A stretch of DNA of 64,000 nt from BJGV01 sp964194745. Lineage in GTDB: Bacteria > Pseudomonadota > Gammaproteobacteria > Burkholderiales > Nitrosomonadaceae. Under the pieces are notes generated by a model. The model saw only the letters and a program-made list of their open reading frames with translations. It was not told where the DNA came from and searched no databases. Every line of letters starts with the position of its first letter. Within the stretch, counting starts at the first letter, position 1. The DNA is taken from positions 1,178,001 through 1,242,000 of the forward strand of contig OZ252054.1 of assembly GCA_965248035.1 (NCBI GenBank). The letters run 5' to 3'. Made by a program: the position numbers and the translations under genes. This document shows positions 36,939 through 46,702 of the stretch, in pieces.

Positions 36939-38213
36939 ATGAAAGCCCTTTTTTTCCTTCGCCATTATAACGATATTGATCACATTACTCCGGTCATTTA
37001 CAAATGGGTCGATTCTGGCCATAACTGTGATGTCGTTCTAATCGGTAACGTTCAGTTTCGAAGAGATTTTCGTATCGAATTTCTGAGTAAGCTTGATGGT
37101 GTGAGAGTAGTTCATGTTCGTGAGTTGTTGCCACCACTCGAATTTATAAGATGGCGGCTACAAATGCTATTGTTGAGCGGTAGCTTGCGGCGTTCATTCA
37201 TAGGTCCTCTTGTCAGTGTATTGGCTCAAATTTATGATGCTAAAAGACGTGAACCTATCTGGCGGTGTACTAGCAAGCGCCTGTTGGTGCATAGTTTTGA
37301 AGGAGCTAATGAGGGTGTAGTGGCATTTGACTGGATCGAGAGAAATGCGGTCATTAGCGTTGAATGGGTCAAAATGGTGATATTAATGGCGCGCGCAAAG
37401 GGCTTTCGCACGGTATCGTTGCCTCATGGTGATAGTCCCCATGTCAATCAATTGATACGACGCCGTGAATGGAGCCTCAAGCCGGATAATACATTTGCCG
37501 CTGCACGGATGTTTGATAAGCTCGTGGTGCCAAATGAATTGTGTGCTGGACGCTTCCGCCCTTTCCTGGATAGCCAGGCGATAGCTGTGCTGGGTTCACC
37601 ACGCTACTGTGACGAATGGCTGACAAAGCTGGCTGAATTATTACCCTCTTCATCACTCACCCAATCAGATAACAAACTTAAAGTGGCGATCTTTTTAAGA
37701 AAAAATAACTTTACGACATTTTGGGAGGAAGTTAGCGAAGTGGTGCAGATGATTGCCGCTTTCACAGGGGTTAAGATAGTTATCAAACCGCATACCCGCA
37801 CTGGCTGGAAACAATCTTTGACAAAGGATACCACGCTTCTGCGCCTGCCAAATGTGAGCATAGCAGGCGCTAATGTCCACTCTGCTCAACTATTGAACTG
37901 GGCAGATGTTATTATCGATATTGCGACCTCAGTTGCGTTTGAAGCAGTTAAGATAAACAAACCTGTGTTAGCAGCTGATTACCTACATGCGGGTCGATCC
38001 ACAGTAGCTGATTACATGCCTGAGACAGAATTGAGATGCAGAGATGACGTGTACAAAAAGATCGAAGGATTTCTTTCAAACGGTTGCGGTTCTTTTTACA
38101 TAGAGGAGCATCGTCAGCGCTTCCTGAGAGAAGTAATCGATGTCATGGAGCCGGACGTGTTACCTCGTTATGTCGCCTTGTTAGAAGAACAAGCACGGGC
38201 TAGATCCATATAG
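36939..38213 (+). CDS. Probable GT-B-type glycosyl- or glycerophosphotransferase
   Basis: A 424-residue cytoplasmic protein. The C-terminal half reads I-V-I-K-P-H-T-R, then L-L-N-W-A-D-V-I-I-D and S-V-A-F-E-A, followed by K-P-V-L. This layout is shared by CDP-glycerol glycerophosphotransferases and Kdo-type capsule transferases. A G-R/L-P-H-G-D motif is in the middle. No signal peptide. Divergent from the CMP-ulosonate gene set, so it may use that activated sugar. Specificity is unknown. Confidence 0.6.
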   Translation: MKALFFLRHYNDIDHITPVIYKWVDSGHNCDVVLIGNVQFRRDFRIEFLSKLDGVRVVHVRELLPPLEFIRWRLQMLLLSGSLRRSFIGPLVSVLAQIYDAKRREPIWRCTSKRLLVHSFEGANEGVVAFDWIERNAVISVEWVKMVILMARAKGFRTVSLPHGDSPHVNQLIRRREWSLKPDNTFAAARMFDKLVVPNELCAGRFRPFLDSQAIAVLGSPRYCDEWLTKLAELLPSSSLTQSDNKLKVAIFLRKNNFTTFWEEVSEVVQMIAAFTGVKIVIKPHTRTGWKQSLTKDTTLLRLPNVSIAGANVHSAQLLNWADVIIDIATSVAFEAVKINKPVLAADYLHAGRSTVADYMPETELRCRDDVYKKIEGFLSNGCGSFYIEEHRQRFLREVIDVMEPDVLPRYVALLEEQARARSI

Positions 38214-38305
38214 ATCAAACTTACTTGAGTGAGTGCATCCTGATTGTCACTTTGGCATAATTACTTTAGTTGTTCAGAGATTCTTTAGGGATATTATTGA
38301 GCTGT

Positions 38306-39370
38306 ATGAGTGAAATGGCAGTACCGTCCGTCGATGTGGTGATCCCGGTCTACAATGCGCCTGTTCTGACACGACGTTGCATTGATTCCGTCGTATCCTA
38401 CCTTGGTAAGTCTATAGCGCATGTTTATATCCAGGATGATGCGTCTGGTACCGAGACGCGTGAGATGCTTGATGATCTACCATATGAATGCGTCCATGTT
38501 CATCACTCGCAGAAGAACCAGGGCTTTGGAACTTCTGTGAACGAGGCAATTGGCCGTTCCGATGCGTCCTATGTGCTGGTACTCAATTCAGATACCGAGG
38601 TAAGTGAAGATTTCCTGACACCATTGTGTGCAGCGTTGGCGGTTGATTCAAAACTCGCCGTTATTATTCCTGCTGGCAACGGTTATGCCGACTATAATCT
38701 TAACCAGCATTCACGCCAACCAGGCGGTTACATCCTTACGCATCGTCTTGCAGGTTATGCGTTTCTGATCCGACGTAGTGTTTTCCAAGAAGTTGGTGGT
38801 TTCGATCCGGCATTTGGCCGGGGTTACTACGAGGATATAGATTTAGGCCGTCGGATTGACCAGCACAGCTGGCGCATGGGCGTGCATCCAGATACCCTTA
38901 TCTATCACAAGGGTGGTGGGTCGTTTGGTCGCAGTTGGGCTTACCGGGCGCTGAAGCGCCGTAGCCGTACCCTCTACTTCTCACGTTACCCAAATGCACA
39001 GCGCAATGTCCTACTCCTTTCTGGTAGTTGCTTGCTGACTGATTTTCCATCAAATCTCCTCAATGCGATCGAGAACGTGTTCCGAGAGGGAGGGGGTGTT
39101 CATTGGCTTACGCCAGAGCTCGCTATTCATCTTTTTTGCCTTCATATGCTAAACAGTTCTGCTAATCTGTCGGTGACGGTAAGGCTTATGTTGTTGCGTG
39201 GTTGGTTACGCTTGGATAAACGTGTTTCCGATGTATGGATATTGCCTGATGCTCCACGATTGCTACGCACATCTCTTGTTCTATTGGGTCGTGCGCGAGG
39301 AGTCAAGATACTTTCGTGGGAAGGGGGTTCAGCAGCGCAAAATGGTACAGCGAGATTACCTTCCAAATAG
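38306..39370 (+). CDS. Glycosyltransferase family 2
   Basis: A GT-A glycosyltransferase, about 354 residues from the ATG at 38306 (the frame is open 12 codons further). V-D-V-V-I-P-V-Y-N-A-P at the start, Q-D-D-A-S-G, the metal-binding L-N-S-D-T-E (D-x-D equivalent) and G-Y-Y-E-D-I-D-L-G match rhamnosyl/galactosyl transferases of surface polysaccharides. The C-terminal third is less conserved. Follows the GT-B gene by about 90 bases. Confidence 0.85.
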   Translation: MSEMAVPSVDVVIPVYNAPVLTRRCIDSVVSYLGKSIAHVYIQDDASGTETREMLDDLPYECVHVHHSQKNQGFGTSVNEAIGRSDASYVLVLNSDTEVSEDFLTPLCAALAVDSKLAVIIPAGNGYADYNLNQHSRQPGGYILTHRLAGYAFLIRRSVFQEVGGFDPAFGRGYYEDIDLGRRIDQHSWRMGVHPDTLIYHKGGGSFGRSWAYRALKRRSRTLYFSRYPNAQRNVLLLSGSCLLTDFPSNLLNAIENVFREGGGVHWLTPELAIHLFCLHMLNSSANLSVTVRLMLLRGWLRLDKRVSDVWILPDAPRLLRTSLVLLGRARGVKILSWEGGSAAQNGTARLPSK

Positions 39371-39484
39371 TCTTGGAAGCCTACAGTTTACATCTTCTTT
39401 GAAGATGAAAAGTAAGGGGTCTCGATACTCTTTTGATAGGCTGATACGGCTTCGTATTAGATTTCAGTTCAAGTAATGCTCTAG

Positions 39485-41044
39485 ATGCTATTTAACTCCT
39501 ACGTTTTTATTTTCTTATACCTGCCGGTCGTTCTACTGGGATTTTTCTGGTTGTCGCGCGCAAGCCAAGCTTATGCCGCAGGCTGGCTAGCATTAGCGTC
39601 GCTGTTTTTCTATGGCTACTGGAATCTGGCCTATGTCGGTCTACTCTTAAGCTCTATTGTGTGCAACTTTACTTTCGGGCTATGGATCACCAAGGCTGGT
39701 TTACAGCATAACGAAAAACGCAAAAAACAACTACTCAGTCTTGCCATTATTTTCAACCTGCTGTTGCTTTCCTACTATAAATACGCTAACTTTTTCATTG
39801 ACAGCTTAAATAGTGTTGCGGATACACAGTGGTACCTAGGCTATATCATTCTGCCACTAGGCATCTCATTTTTTACATTTACTCAGATCACATTTCTGGT
39901 GGATGCGTATCAGGGCAAGGTGAAGGAACCCAACTTTGTCCTCTATACCCTGTTCGTTACTTATTTCCCACATCTGATTGCCGGCCCAGTGTTGCATCAC
40001 AAGCAAATGATGCCACAGTTTTCAGCATCGAGTGCTTATCGTATTCATTGGGAAAATATTGCAGTAGGCCTAACAATTTTCATTTTAGGTCTAGCCAAGA
40101 AAGTTTTAGTCGCTGATCCATTAGGCGAATTTGCTACCCCTATTTTTAATGCTGTTAGTGCAGGTGGACACCCGATGTTGTTCGAAGCGTGGATAGGGGC
40201 ACTAGCGTACACACTACAGTTGTACTTTGATTTCTCAGGCTATACGGATATGGCGATTGGCCTATCGCTAATGTTCAATATTCGACTGCCAATGAATTTT
40301 AATTCACCCTACAAATCGACAAGCATTATTGAATTTTGGCGACGCTGGCACATGACGTTGTCACGATTTTTGTTTGATTACTTGTATATTCCGCTCGGTG
40401 GTAACCGCAGGGGTAGTTTTCGTCGATATTTGAATGTGATGATCACCATGTTGCTTGGCGGGCTATGGCATGGTGCGGGTTGGACATTTGTTGTTTGGGG
40501 TGGCTTACATGGGTTGTACCTAATGGTGAATCATGCTTGGCGGAATTTAAAACAGCGCATGGGGTGGATTGGGAAAGGCAGATGGAGAAACTTTGGTGCA
40601 GGGGCATTAACTTTTTTAGCTGTCGTAGTTGGATGGGTATTTTTTCGTGCTGAGAACTTTTCTACGGCAGTCGATTTGTTGAGAGGAATGGTGGGACTAA
40701 ACGGTGTAACCTTTTCAAAAGGTTTGGGAAATACAAACTTTGCATCTATCATGAGAGGCTACGGTGCAGATTTTTTTGGGGCAATGCATTTGACTAACCT
40801 AGATGCCTTCAAGGCCATCAGAATACTTGTTCCTGGATTGTTTGTGGTTTTTATGTTGCCAAACGTACAGCAAATTATGGCGAACTATGAGTCGGTTTCG
40901 GATGCGCCTAATAAAATAAGTGAGAAGCAGACTGGTTTGGTTTGGCAATCATCATTATTAGGTGCATTTGTTTTCCTGATGATTGGTTTTCTTGTCATTA
41001 TTAACTTACACAAGCAATCAACATTCTTGTATTTCCAGTTCTGA
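39485..41044 (+). CDS. MBOAT-family O-acyltransferase (AlgI-like)
   Basis: A 519-residue polytopic inner-membrane protein. The MBOAT signature W-R-R-W-H-M-T-L-S-R-F, the P-L-G-G-N-R-R-G loop and the catalytic His in G-G-L-W-H-G-A-G-W are present. It moves acyl (usually acetyl) groups across the membrane for polysaccharide O-acylation, as AlgI does for alginate. The next gene encodes an SGNH-type partner, 34 bases away. Alginate genes themselves are absent, so the acceptor is another glycan or a lipid head group. Confidence 0.9.
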   Translation: MLFNSYVFIFLYLPVVLLGFFWLSRASQAYAAGWLALASLFFYGYWNLAYVGLLLSSIVCNFTFGLWITKAGLQHNEKRKKQLLSLAIIFNLLLLSYYKYANFFIDSLNSVADTQWYLGYIILPLGISFFTFTQITFLVDAYQGKVKEPNFVLYTLFVTYFPHLIAGPVLHHKQMMPQFSASSAYRIHWENIAVGLTIFILGLAKKVLVADPLGEFATPIFNAVSAGGHPMLFEAWIGALAYTLQLYFDFSGYTDMAIGLSLMFNIRLPMNFNSPYKSTSIIEFWRRWHMTLSRFLFDYLYIPLGGNRRGSFRRYLNVMITMLLGGLWHGAGWTFVVWGGLHGLYLMVNHAWRNLKQRMGWIGKGRWRNFGAGALTFLAVVVGWVFFRAENFSTAVDLLRGMVGLNGVTFSKGLGNTNFASIMRGYGADFFGAMHLTNLDAFKAIRILVPGLFVVFMLPNVQQIMANYESVSDAPNKISEKQTGLVWQSSLLGAFVFLMIGFLVIINLHKQSTFLYFQF

Positions 41045-41078
41045 TTGATTCTTATGGATTTGGTTTTTATAAATCGAA

Positions 41079-42170
41079 ATGAAATATCACATATATCCGC
41101 TTAGCTTTAAAAAATACAGCTTAATACTAGTATGTCCATTTCTCCTCTTGGCGTTGCTGATATGGAGTATGGAGGCCCGGTTTGAGCCGCTCAATGGAGA
41201 TTTAACCAGATTGGGATATTTGTTAGAAGAGGATTTTGGATGGAATATGCAACAACCACTTGTTCCAGTAGAGCACTTAAAAAGTTTCTCCATTGAAGAA
41301 GCTGATGTATTGGTTATTGGCGATTCTTTTTCGGCTGGGCTTATTTGGCAAAGTCGGCTGGTCTCAGAAGGCCTGAAACCAGCTACTTTGTATTGGAAAG
41401 CGCTACTGCTATGTGAGGATATAGGAACCGCTGTACGTCGGGCAGGTTTTAGAGGCCGTTATATGGTTATCGAAAGTGTGGAACGTTCTTTTCAGAAAGG
41501 CATGAGTTATAGTTGTGACAAAACAATCAATATTACGAAAAATGCGTACACTGGTTCAGTTCCAGTGACTGATCGGCCAAAAAGCCCTTCAGCTAAAAAC
41601 CCACTTGGGGGAGAATGGATGATCAAAGCTTTATATAACAAAATTAAACTGAGTAAGTTAAATACATCCCAAGATTTCGTAGAATTCGGCCGTGTTCGAA
41701 CGATTCCTATCGATGGCTGTAAATTATTTACTAATAAAATGTGTGAGTATGGACTATTCTATTCAAAAGATTTTAAGAAAAAAACATATAGTGCGACTGC
41801 CAATGTTCTCGCTGTAAATAGAAATTTGCAGAAGGTCGGCATCCAGACCATTTGGCTTGTTGTGCCAGACAAGTCAACCATTTATCTTGGATTCGGAAAA
41901 TATAATAAAAATCCATACGTTAATATTTGGCAAGAACTTGCGCAATATAAAGAATTGACCGTACCAAACTTGGACGAAAAGTTCATACGAGAAAGTCAGC
42001 AGGTTAAAGATTTTTATGCGCCAAATAATACTCATTTAAGTACCAGCGGCTATCTATTTTTAGGCGATATGGTGGTTAACTACGTTAAAAATATGAGAAA
42101 GATTGATGATAACCTGAATTTCCCCAAAGATTTTTCTACTAGGGAGATACGGCAGGATATTCTAAATTGA
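41079..42170 (+). CDS. SGNH-type acetyltransferase-like protein (AlgJ/AlgX-like)
   Basis: A 363-residue protein with one N-terminal transmembrane anchor (about 13-30) and a periplasmic domain. The catalytic Ser block is V-I-G-D-S-F-S-A-G and the C-terminal Asp/His pair appears in D-F-Y-A-P-N-N-T-H-L-S. Those are the SGNH hydrolase/acetyltransferase features of AlgJ and AlgX. It probably receives acyl groups from the MBOAT protein upstream and transfers them to a polysaccharide in the periplasm. Codon usage is AT-rich relative to the upstream genes. Confidence 0.75.
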   Translation: MKYHIYPLSFKKYSLILVCPFLLLALLIWSMEARFEPLNGDLTRLGYLLEEDFGWNMQQPLVPVEHLKSFSIEEADVLVIGDSFSAGLIWQSRLVSEGLKPATLYWKALLLCEDIGTAVRRAGFRGRYMVIESVERSFQKGMSYSCDKTINITKNAYTGSVPVTDRPKSPSAKNPLGGEWMIKALYNKIKLSKLNTSQDFVEFGRVRTIPIDGCKLFTNKMCEYGLFYSKDFKKKTYSATANVLAVNRNLQKVGIQTIWLVVPDKSTIYLGFGKYNKNPYVNIWQELAQYKELTVPNLDEKFIRESQQVKDFYAPNNTHLSTSGYLFLGDMVVNYVKNMRKIDDNLNFPKDFSTREIRQDILN

Positions 42171-42248
42171 AAAAGTGGGTAAAAGTTTTTTCTGTTACTA
42201 CAAATAGATTTACATCTATTAGACTAAACAAATTTAAAATAAATTGCG

Positions 42249-42953
42249 TTATCGATCATGACGGAAGTCTACATAGTATCTCTGGACAGTGCGTAGTTTA
42301 TTGTTAAGCTCATAGACTAGTGGGCGGCCAGTGGCTATTGATAGTTTCATTACCCGTATTCTGGATATTCCGTCTAGCTGCATCATCAATGTACGCAAGA
42401 TATTTTTGTGAGAAACGATTAGAATTCTCTTCCCATTCTGGATCTCAGGTACGATTGTTCCTTGCCAATAAGACAGCATTCGTAAGTGTGCCTGTTGTAG
42501 GCTCTCTGCAAGTGGCAGTTCATTCTCAACAATACCTGAATAACGTAGTTGGTTTCCTGGGAAACGCTTATCTGCGGGATCAAGAGGCGGTGGTGATGCA
42601 CTAAATTTTAACTGACAGCCAACGACAGGCCAGATACCAAATTCTTTGATGGCAGCCCAGCGATCGATTCCCTCCAAGGCACCATAGTGACGCTCGTTCA
42701 GGCGCCAGCTCTGCTGTATAGGTAATTTGCTGAGCCCCATTGTTGATAATACAATACGCAGCGTATCGGTAGAACGTTTGAGTTCCGATGAGAAACATGC
42801 ATCGAATGTGTATCCTGTTTCCTTAAGCAGACGTCCGGCCCATTCTGCTTCCTGCTCACCTTGTGAACTAAGCGCGACATCGCTCCAGCCAGTAAAACGC
42901 CTATCTCGATTCCAGATACTTTGCCCATGCCGCAGCAGAATAAGTTGTATCAT
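42249..42953 (-). CDS. GpmA-like histidine phosphatase / phosphoglycerate mutase
   Basis: A 234-residue histidine-phosphatase protein. R-H-G-Q-S-I-W-N carries the phosphoacceptor His; F-T-G-W-S-D-V, L-N-E-R-H-Y-G-A-L-E-G and the second His in V-S-H-K-N-I-L-R follow. This layout is that of cofactor-dependent phosphoglycerate mutase. The usual second His segment is A-H-G-N-S-L-R; here it is S-H-K-N-I-L-R, so it may be a divergent paralogue with a different substrate. It sits beside a desaturase gene rather than glycolytic genes, which also argues for a special role. Confidence 0.75.
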   Translation of the reverse strand: MIQLILLRHGQSIWNRDRRFTGWSDVALSSQGEQEAEWAGRLLKETGYTFDACFSSELKRSTDTLRIVLSTMGLSKLPIQQSWRLNERHYGALEGIDRWAAIKEFGIWPVVGCQLKFSASPPPLDPADKRFPGNQLRYSGIVENELPLAESLQQAHLRMLSYWQGTIVPEIQNGKRILIVSHKNILRTLMMQLDGISRIRVMKLSIATGRPLVYELNNKLRTVQRYYVDFRHDR

Positions 42954-43002
42954 GCGCTACCTTGTTTGTTCAGCGCATTATCGTTGGTAATCGATACATG
43001 GC

Positions 43003-44043
43003 TCAACGTGATACCGATGCTTCGCCCCAAATGCGCCGTAGCGCATCCCTCATACTATTACGCATAGTTTTTAAGTAAAGCGTATTGTCACTCAGACCAT
43101 TTACCAAACGACGTTGAGCCTTGCCAAGATTGTGGTAGGGCAAGCTCATGAAAAGGTGATGAGTGGCATGGTAACGTAGACCTACAGGGGCCCACAACGC
43201 AGTGATAAATAAATTACCAGGTATGTTGATTGAATCGAGATATTGTTCGGCAAACCCCATCTTTTGATTTCCGGAATTGCGGTATGCATGCGCGCTAAGC
43301 GTACGTAACGAGTTTAGAAGAAAAATAACCAAACCGACCAAATACCAGAGAACAAGAGCCTTAAAGGGCAGAATTCCCAGTATGACGCACGTGAGGACTG
43401 TTGTCGCAAATACAAAGGTTGCAAATTCCTGTAGTTGCCAGTGTTTGTCATTGCGGATACAGTTTTTCGGGCGTTTATAAGTTGGATTAATGGTGAGTGA
43501 GGACACTCGTTCCCAACAAAATTTACGTAGTGGTGGGATCAGGTAAGATAGCGGTGTAAGCAATAAATAACGGCATAAAAATATCAATGGTAATAGGAAA
43601 GAAAATAGTACATAACCAATCATCAATGCCGGATTTTGCGTCGCAAAGGGAATATATTCACCATCTTCACTGGTGCCATAGATATCGGGTTTATGGTGGT
43701 CATAATGTACACCGTCATATGTAAAAGACGGAATCAATAGTGGTATCCCACTAGTGAGGTTCCACACCAGGCGGAATATATTGAATGTGCCTTTTTTTAA
43801 ATGTGCAAGCTCGTGAATGAAAATTGCTGCGCGGTAATGAGCCAATGCTGCAATAACAAATGCCAAAAGTTGCCAAGCAGAAAACGATGGCACAAGCAAG
43901 GCCGTCACAAACGCGGCCCAGCCCAGTGAGATATGAAAAAGAAAATCCAGCCAGTAGATTACGGGATTTGGTGTCATCAAGTCGTGGACAAGATTGTGTG
44001 CTTCACGGAATGGGAATTCCTTGTTAACGTTCAGATCTGTCAT
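43003..44043 (-). CDS. Membrane fatty-acid desaturase / hydroxylase
   Basis: A 346-residue polytopic membrane protein. Three histidine boxes are seen: H-E-L-A-H, H-Y-D-H-H and H-A-T-H-H, the di-iron site of the acyl desaturase/hydroxylase family. Hydrophobic segments surround them. It could introduce a double bond or hydroxyl into an acyl or sphingoid chain; the class cannot be read further. It lies 49 bases from the histidine-phosphatase gene on the same strand, within 13 kb of the lipid cluster. Confidence 0.85.
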   Translation of the reverse strand: MTDLNVNKEFPFREAHNLVHDLMTPNPVIYWLDFLFHISLGWAAFVTALLVPSFSAWQLLAFVIAALAHYRAAIFIHELAHLKKGTFNIFRLVWNLTSGIPLLIPSFTYDGVHYDHHKPDIYGTSEDGEYIPFATQNPALMIGYVLFSFLLPLIFLCRYLLLTPLSYLIPPLRKFCWERVSSLTINPTYKRPKNCIRNDKHWQLQEFATFVFATTVLTCVILGILPFKALVLWYLVGLVIFLLNSLRTLSAHAYRNSGNQKMGFAEQYLDSINIPGNLFITALWAPVGLRYHATHHLFMSLPYHNLGKAQRRLVNGLSDNTLYLKTMRNSMRDALRRIWGEASVSR

Positions 44044-44235
44044 TTTCCATCTCTATCATGTAGTTCATGTAGCCAGTCTTCCCATAATTGAAATAAGGTA
44101 TTTATACTTTTGTAATTGCCATTATTCATGTTAATCATTAAATTAATTAGTTGTTTGCTGTTAATTTGGACTTTAAATCAAAGATGACATCACCACCCAA
44201 AATCCATGAATATCCCTTGGTCTTAACACACAATG

Positions 44236-44697
44236 TTATACTAAGCAGGATACGATGTGATCGATGATATTACGATTAGTTGACGCACTGGTTTTGTTTA
44301 CATGGCTTAAATCGGGAGCCCCTGGCCAGCCGGGATCAACAAATTCCACGCCTTTAAATTGTTTCGGCCCTGCATAGCGGGGAATGACATGAAAGTGAAC
44401 ATCCGGGTCGACCATCATTAGCATAAGATAATTTAGTTTGTCATAATTAAATGCACGAGACAGAGTAGACTCTATCTGCACGGTTATCTTATGTAGTTCC
44501 GTAAAGCTGGCCTGGCTGAGTTCAGAGAATGCATGGACGGGCTCATGAGCTACTAGGACCATGGACCCTAGAGTCAACTGTACCGGTCGTAATAAGATGC
44601 TCCAGTGTTGATATTTATTTATCACGGTATGCGGCGCACCGAATTTTCGCATAGTTTCGTTGGAAACAGAAGTATCCGGTCGCATCATATTGGCCAT
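44236..44697 (-). CDS. HIT-domain protein
   Basis: A 153-residue histidine-triad protein. The active-site segment is D-V-H-F-H-V-I-P-R, with the final His of the triad position replaced by the usual I-P-R variant, and W-S-I-L-L-R-P near the N terminus fits the Ap4A-hydrolase/phosphorylase branch. It would hydrolyse or transfer nucleotides. It lies 77 bases downstream of the nucleotidyltransferase gene, so it may use or remove its products. Confidence 0.75.
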   Translation of the reverse strand: MANMMRPDTSVSNETMRKFGAPHTVINKYQHWSILLRPVQLTLGSMVLVAHEPVHAFSELSQASFTELHKITVQIESTLSRAFNYDKLNYLMLMMVDPDVHFHVIPRYAGPKQFKGVEFVDPGWPGAPDLSHVNKTSASTNRNIIDHIVSCLV

Positions 44698-44774
44698 CCT
44701 AGAATTCCTAAAATATTATTCAGTTGATAAGTCTAGTCTTGGCGGTTCGTAGATTGATCTTTGGAGTATGTGCA

Positions 44775-45581
44775 TCATGTGTTGGCCTGCAAAATATTAC
44801 GGGTTGCTACCATGTGTTCTATATTATTCCGTTCGCTGAATAGTGTCTGGGCTTTTGCCAAATCTGAGGAATAATCAATTTCACACCAACGATGTCCAGA
44901 TATTGCACACACATTAACCAAATGTTTGCCAGACAGTGCATCGATAATAGTGAGATACCAGGATTTGAGCTCAGATGGATGACGAAGTGCTTCTTCAACT
45001 GCATCGCGAAATATTTTTGGACCATGTGAACGAAAATAAATAAGACCGATTGATTCAGCATCAATTTGAACTTCAGGTAAAGTTTTGTTTACGTGCCTAA
45101 CCCATCCTTTCTCATCTAATTGAACTTTCATGTCATCTTCATCATAAACTTTTTTATAATCTATGCTAAGTGTAATAGGCGCAGATTCCGAGTTCAGTAC
45201 TTGTGCTAACAGTGATGAATCGAAAACAGTATCTCCATTTAGGAGCAGAAAGTCGCAATCCATAACAGAGCGTGCTATCCAACAACTAGCTAGGTTATCC
45301 GCAACCTCGAAAAAAGGGTTAAAAAGTGTGTTGATCCGTGCGCGATCTGGATAGCGCTGCTGCAGCAGCGCCTCAACCAAGCCAGTCTGGAAACCAGTGA
45401 CCACGCTGATGTCCTCAATCCCAGCTGCCAGCAGGGTATCAATTTGCCACTCGATAATCGTCTTGCCTGAAATTGGTAAGAGGCACTTTGGGGAATCCTC
45501 GGTCAATGGCAGCAATCGTCGACCCTGACCAGCACTTAAAATAACAGCTTTGACAGAAGTTTTATATTTTCCATCCATCAT
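44775..45581 (-). CDS. Sugar/choline-phosphate nucleotidyltransferase
   Basis: A 268-residue GT-A-fold nucleotidyltransferase. A-V-I-L-S-A-G-Q-G-R-R-L-L-P-L-T and P-K-C-L-L-P-I-S-G form the nucleotide and metal-binding site; L-L-N-G-D-T-V-F contains the metal Asp. It resembles LicC-type CTP:phosphocholine cytidylyltransferases and the IPCT domain of inositol-phosphate cytidylyltransferases as much as hexose-1-phosphate enzymes. Substrate unknown. It is followed by HIT and desaturase genes on the same strand. Confidence 0.75.
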   Translation of the reverse strand: MMDGKYKTSVKAVILSAGQGRRLLPLTEDSPKCLLPISGKTIIEWQIDTLLAAGIEDISVVTGFQTGLVEALLQQRYPDRARINTLFNPFFEVADNLASCWIARSVMDCDFLLLNGDTVFDSSLLAQVLNSESAPITLSIDYKKVYDEDDMKVQLDEKGWVRHVNKTLPEVQIDAESIGLIYFRSHGPKIFRDAVEEALRHPSELKSWYLTIIDALSGKHLVNVCAISGHRWCEIDYSSDLAKAQTLFSERNNIEHMVATRNILQANT

Positions 45582-45741
45582 ATTTGTTGGCGCTCAGACG
45601 GTTTTAAAAGTTTTATTTGGGTTTCATTAGACATATCAATTTGTTGCAAGATTTCACACGTATCAGTATGAGAGTGTAGATAAAAAAAGACGATCATCGC
45701 ATTTTACCAGCAGATCCGATAGGGTCATCCATCTTATAAAA

Positions 45742-45765
45742 GGGAACTATATACTTTACACCGGA
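45742..45765 (+). repeat. Left terminal inverted repeat of the IS1595-type element
   Basis: Begins gggaactatat and ends caccgga; the reverse complement of 48058-48081 matches it at 17 of 24 positions, including both ends (ggga and accgga). The transposase promoter overlaps its inner end. Confidence 0.75.
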
Positions 45766-45782
45766 AAATATTGTGGTATAAT
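45755..45782 (+). promoter_or_regulatory. Sigma-70-type promoter of the transposase-methyltransferase-nuclease unit
   Basis: tttaca at 45755-45760 and tataat at 45777-45782 with 16-base spacing, overlapping the left inverted repeat. A good Shine-Dalgarno (aggagg, 45797-45802) precedes the transposase ATG at 45808. No separate promoter is evident for the passenger genes, which are coupled to the transposase. Confidence 0.7.
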
Positions 45783-45807
45783 TCTCTTATCATGAGAGGA
45801 GGATGCC

Positions 45808-46702
45808 ATGCCTTATAAGATCAATACTGCAATCAGTGTCTACCAGTTGATGGAAATGTTTCCTGACGAGGAAACCGCACGACAGTACCTTGAGGATCGT
45901 CGCTGGAAATATGGTGTGTCTTGCCCGACATGTCAAAGCCTATCGGTCTATACAAGATCGGGAAAACGAAAAGGGATGTATGACTGTCGAGGATGCGGCA
46001 AGCATTTTAGTGTTCGGACCGGTTCCATTTTTGAAAAATCACACATTCGACTTCACAAATGGCTCTATGCCATTTACACCGTCATGACTTCTCGAAAGAG
46101 CATTAGCGCTATGCAATTAAGCAAAGAAATTGGGGTCACGTATAAGTCCGCCTGGTTTGCGTTGCATCGGATTCGAGAGGCTTGCCGTGGCGATCTTACC
46201 CGTCTCTCAGGAATCGTAGAAATCGACGAAACGTATGTGGGCGGGAAAGAACGGAACAAGCACTGGAAGAAAGGGGATAAACCGAAAGCCGGGACAGTTG
46301 GCAAACAACCCGTCCTCGGCATGAGGGAGCGTGGTGGCAAGACCGTGGCCCTGCCAGTGCCTGCGACGGATCGGCTTACGCTGTGGACGGAGATTCAAGA
46401 GGCGATAGAAATAGGCAGCACGCTCTATACGGATGACCATGCCGCCTATCGAGGCATTGAGCGTAAAGGCTATCAGCACCAAGCCGTAAACCATTGGCAT
46501 TGAGAGCGTTTGGGCGGTCTTAAAACGTGGACTGAACGGCACATTCCATCAAGTATCCGTCAAGCATTTATCGCGTTATATTCATGAATTTTCGTTCAGG
46601 CTCAATGAAGGACGTTGTGGCCGGGAGACCATGCACCGCATTGAAAGCGTCTGTGATGCGGCCATTGGCAAACGCTTAACGTATCAGGGGCTTGTCCAAT
46701 GA
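45808..46702 (+). pseudogene. IS1595-family transposase, disrupted near its 3' end
   Basis: Zinc-ribbon (C-P-T-C ... C-R-G-C) at the N terminus, a helical segment, then the DDE-type catalytic domain: first Asp in E-I-D-E-T-Y-V-G-G, second in T-D-D-H-A-A-Y. The frame stops after A-V-N-H-W-H at 46503. The conserved third block (G-I-E-S-V-W-A-V-L-K-R-G) follows at once in another frame and runs to a TGA at 46700-46702. About a dozen codons expected between V-N-H and G-I-E-S are missing, so a deletion plus frame change destroyed the catalytic end. The element should be immobile unless helped in trans. Confidence 0.9.
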
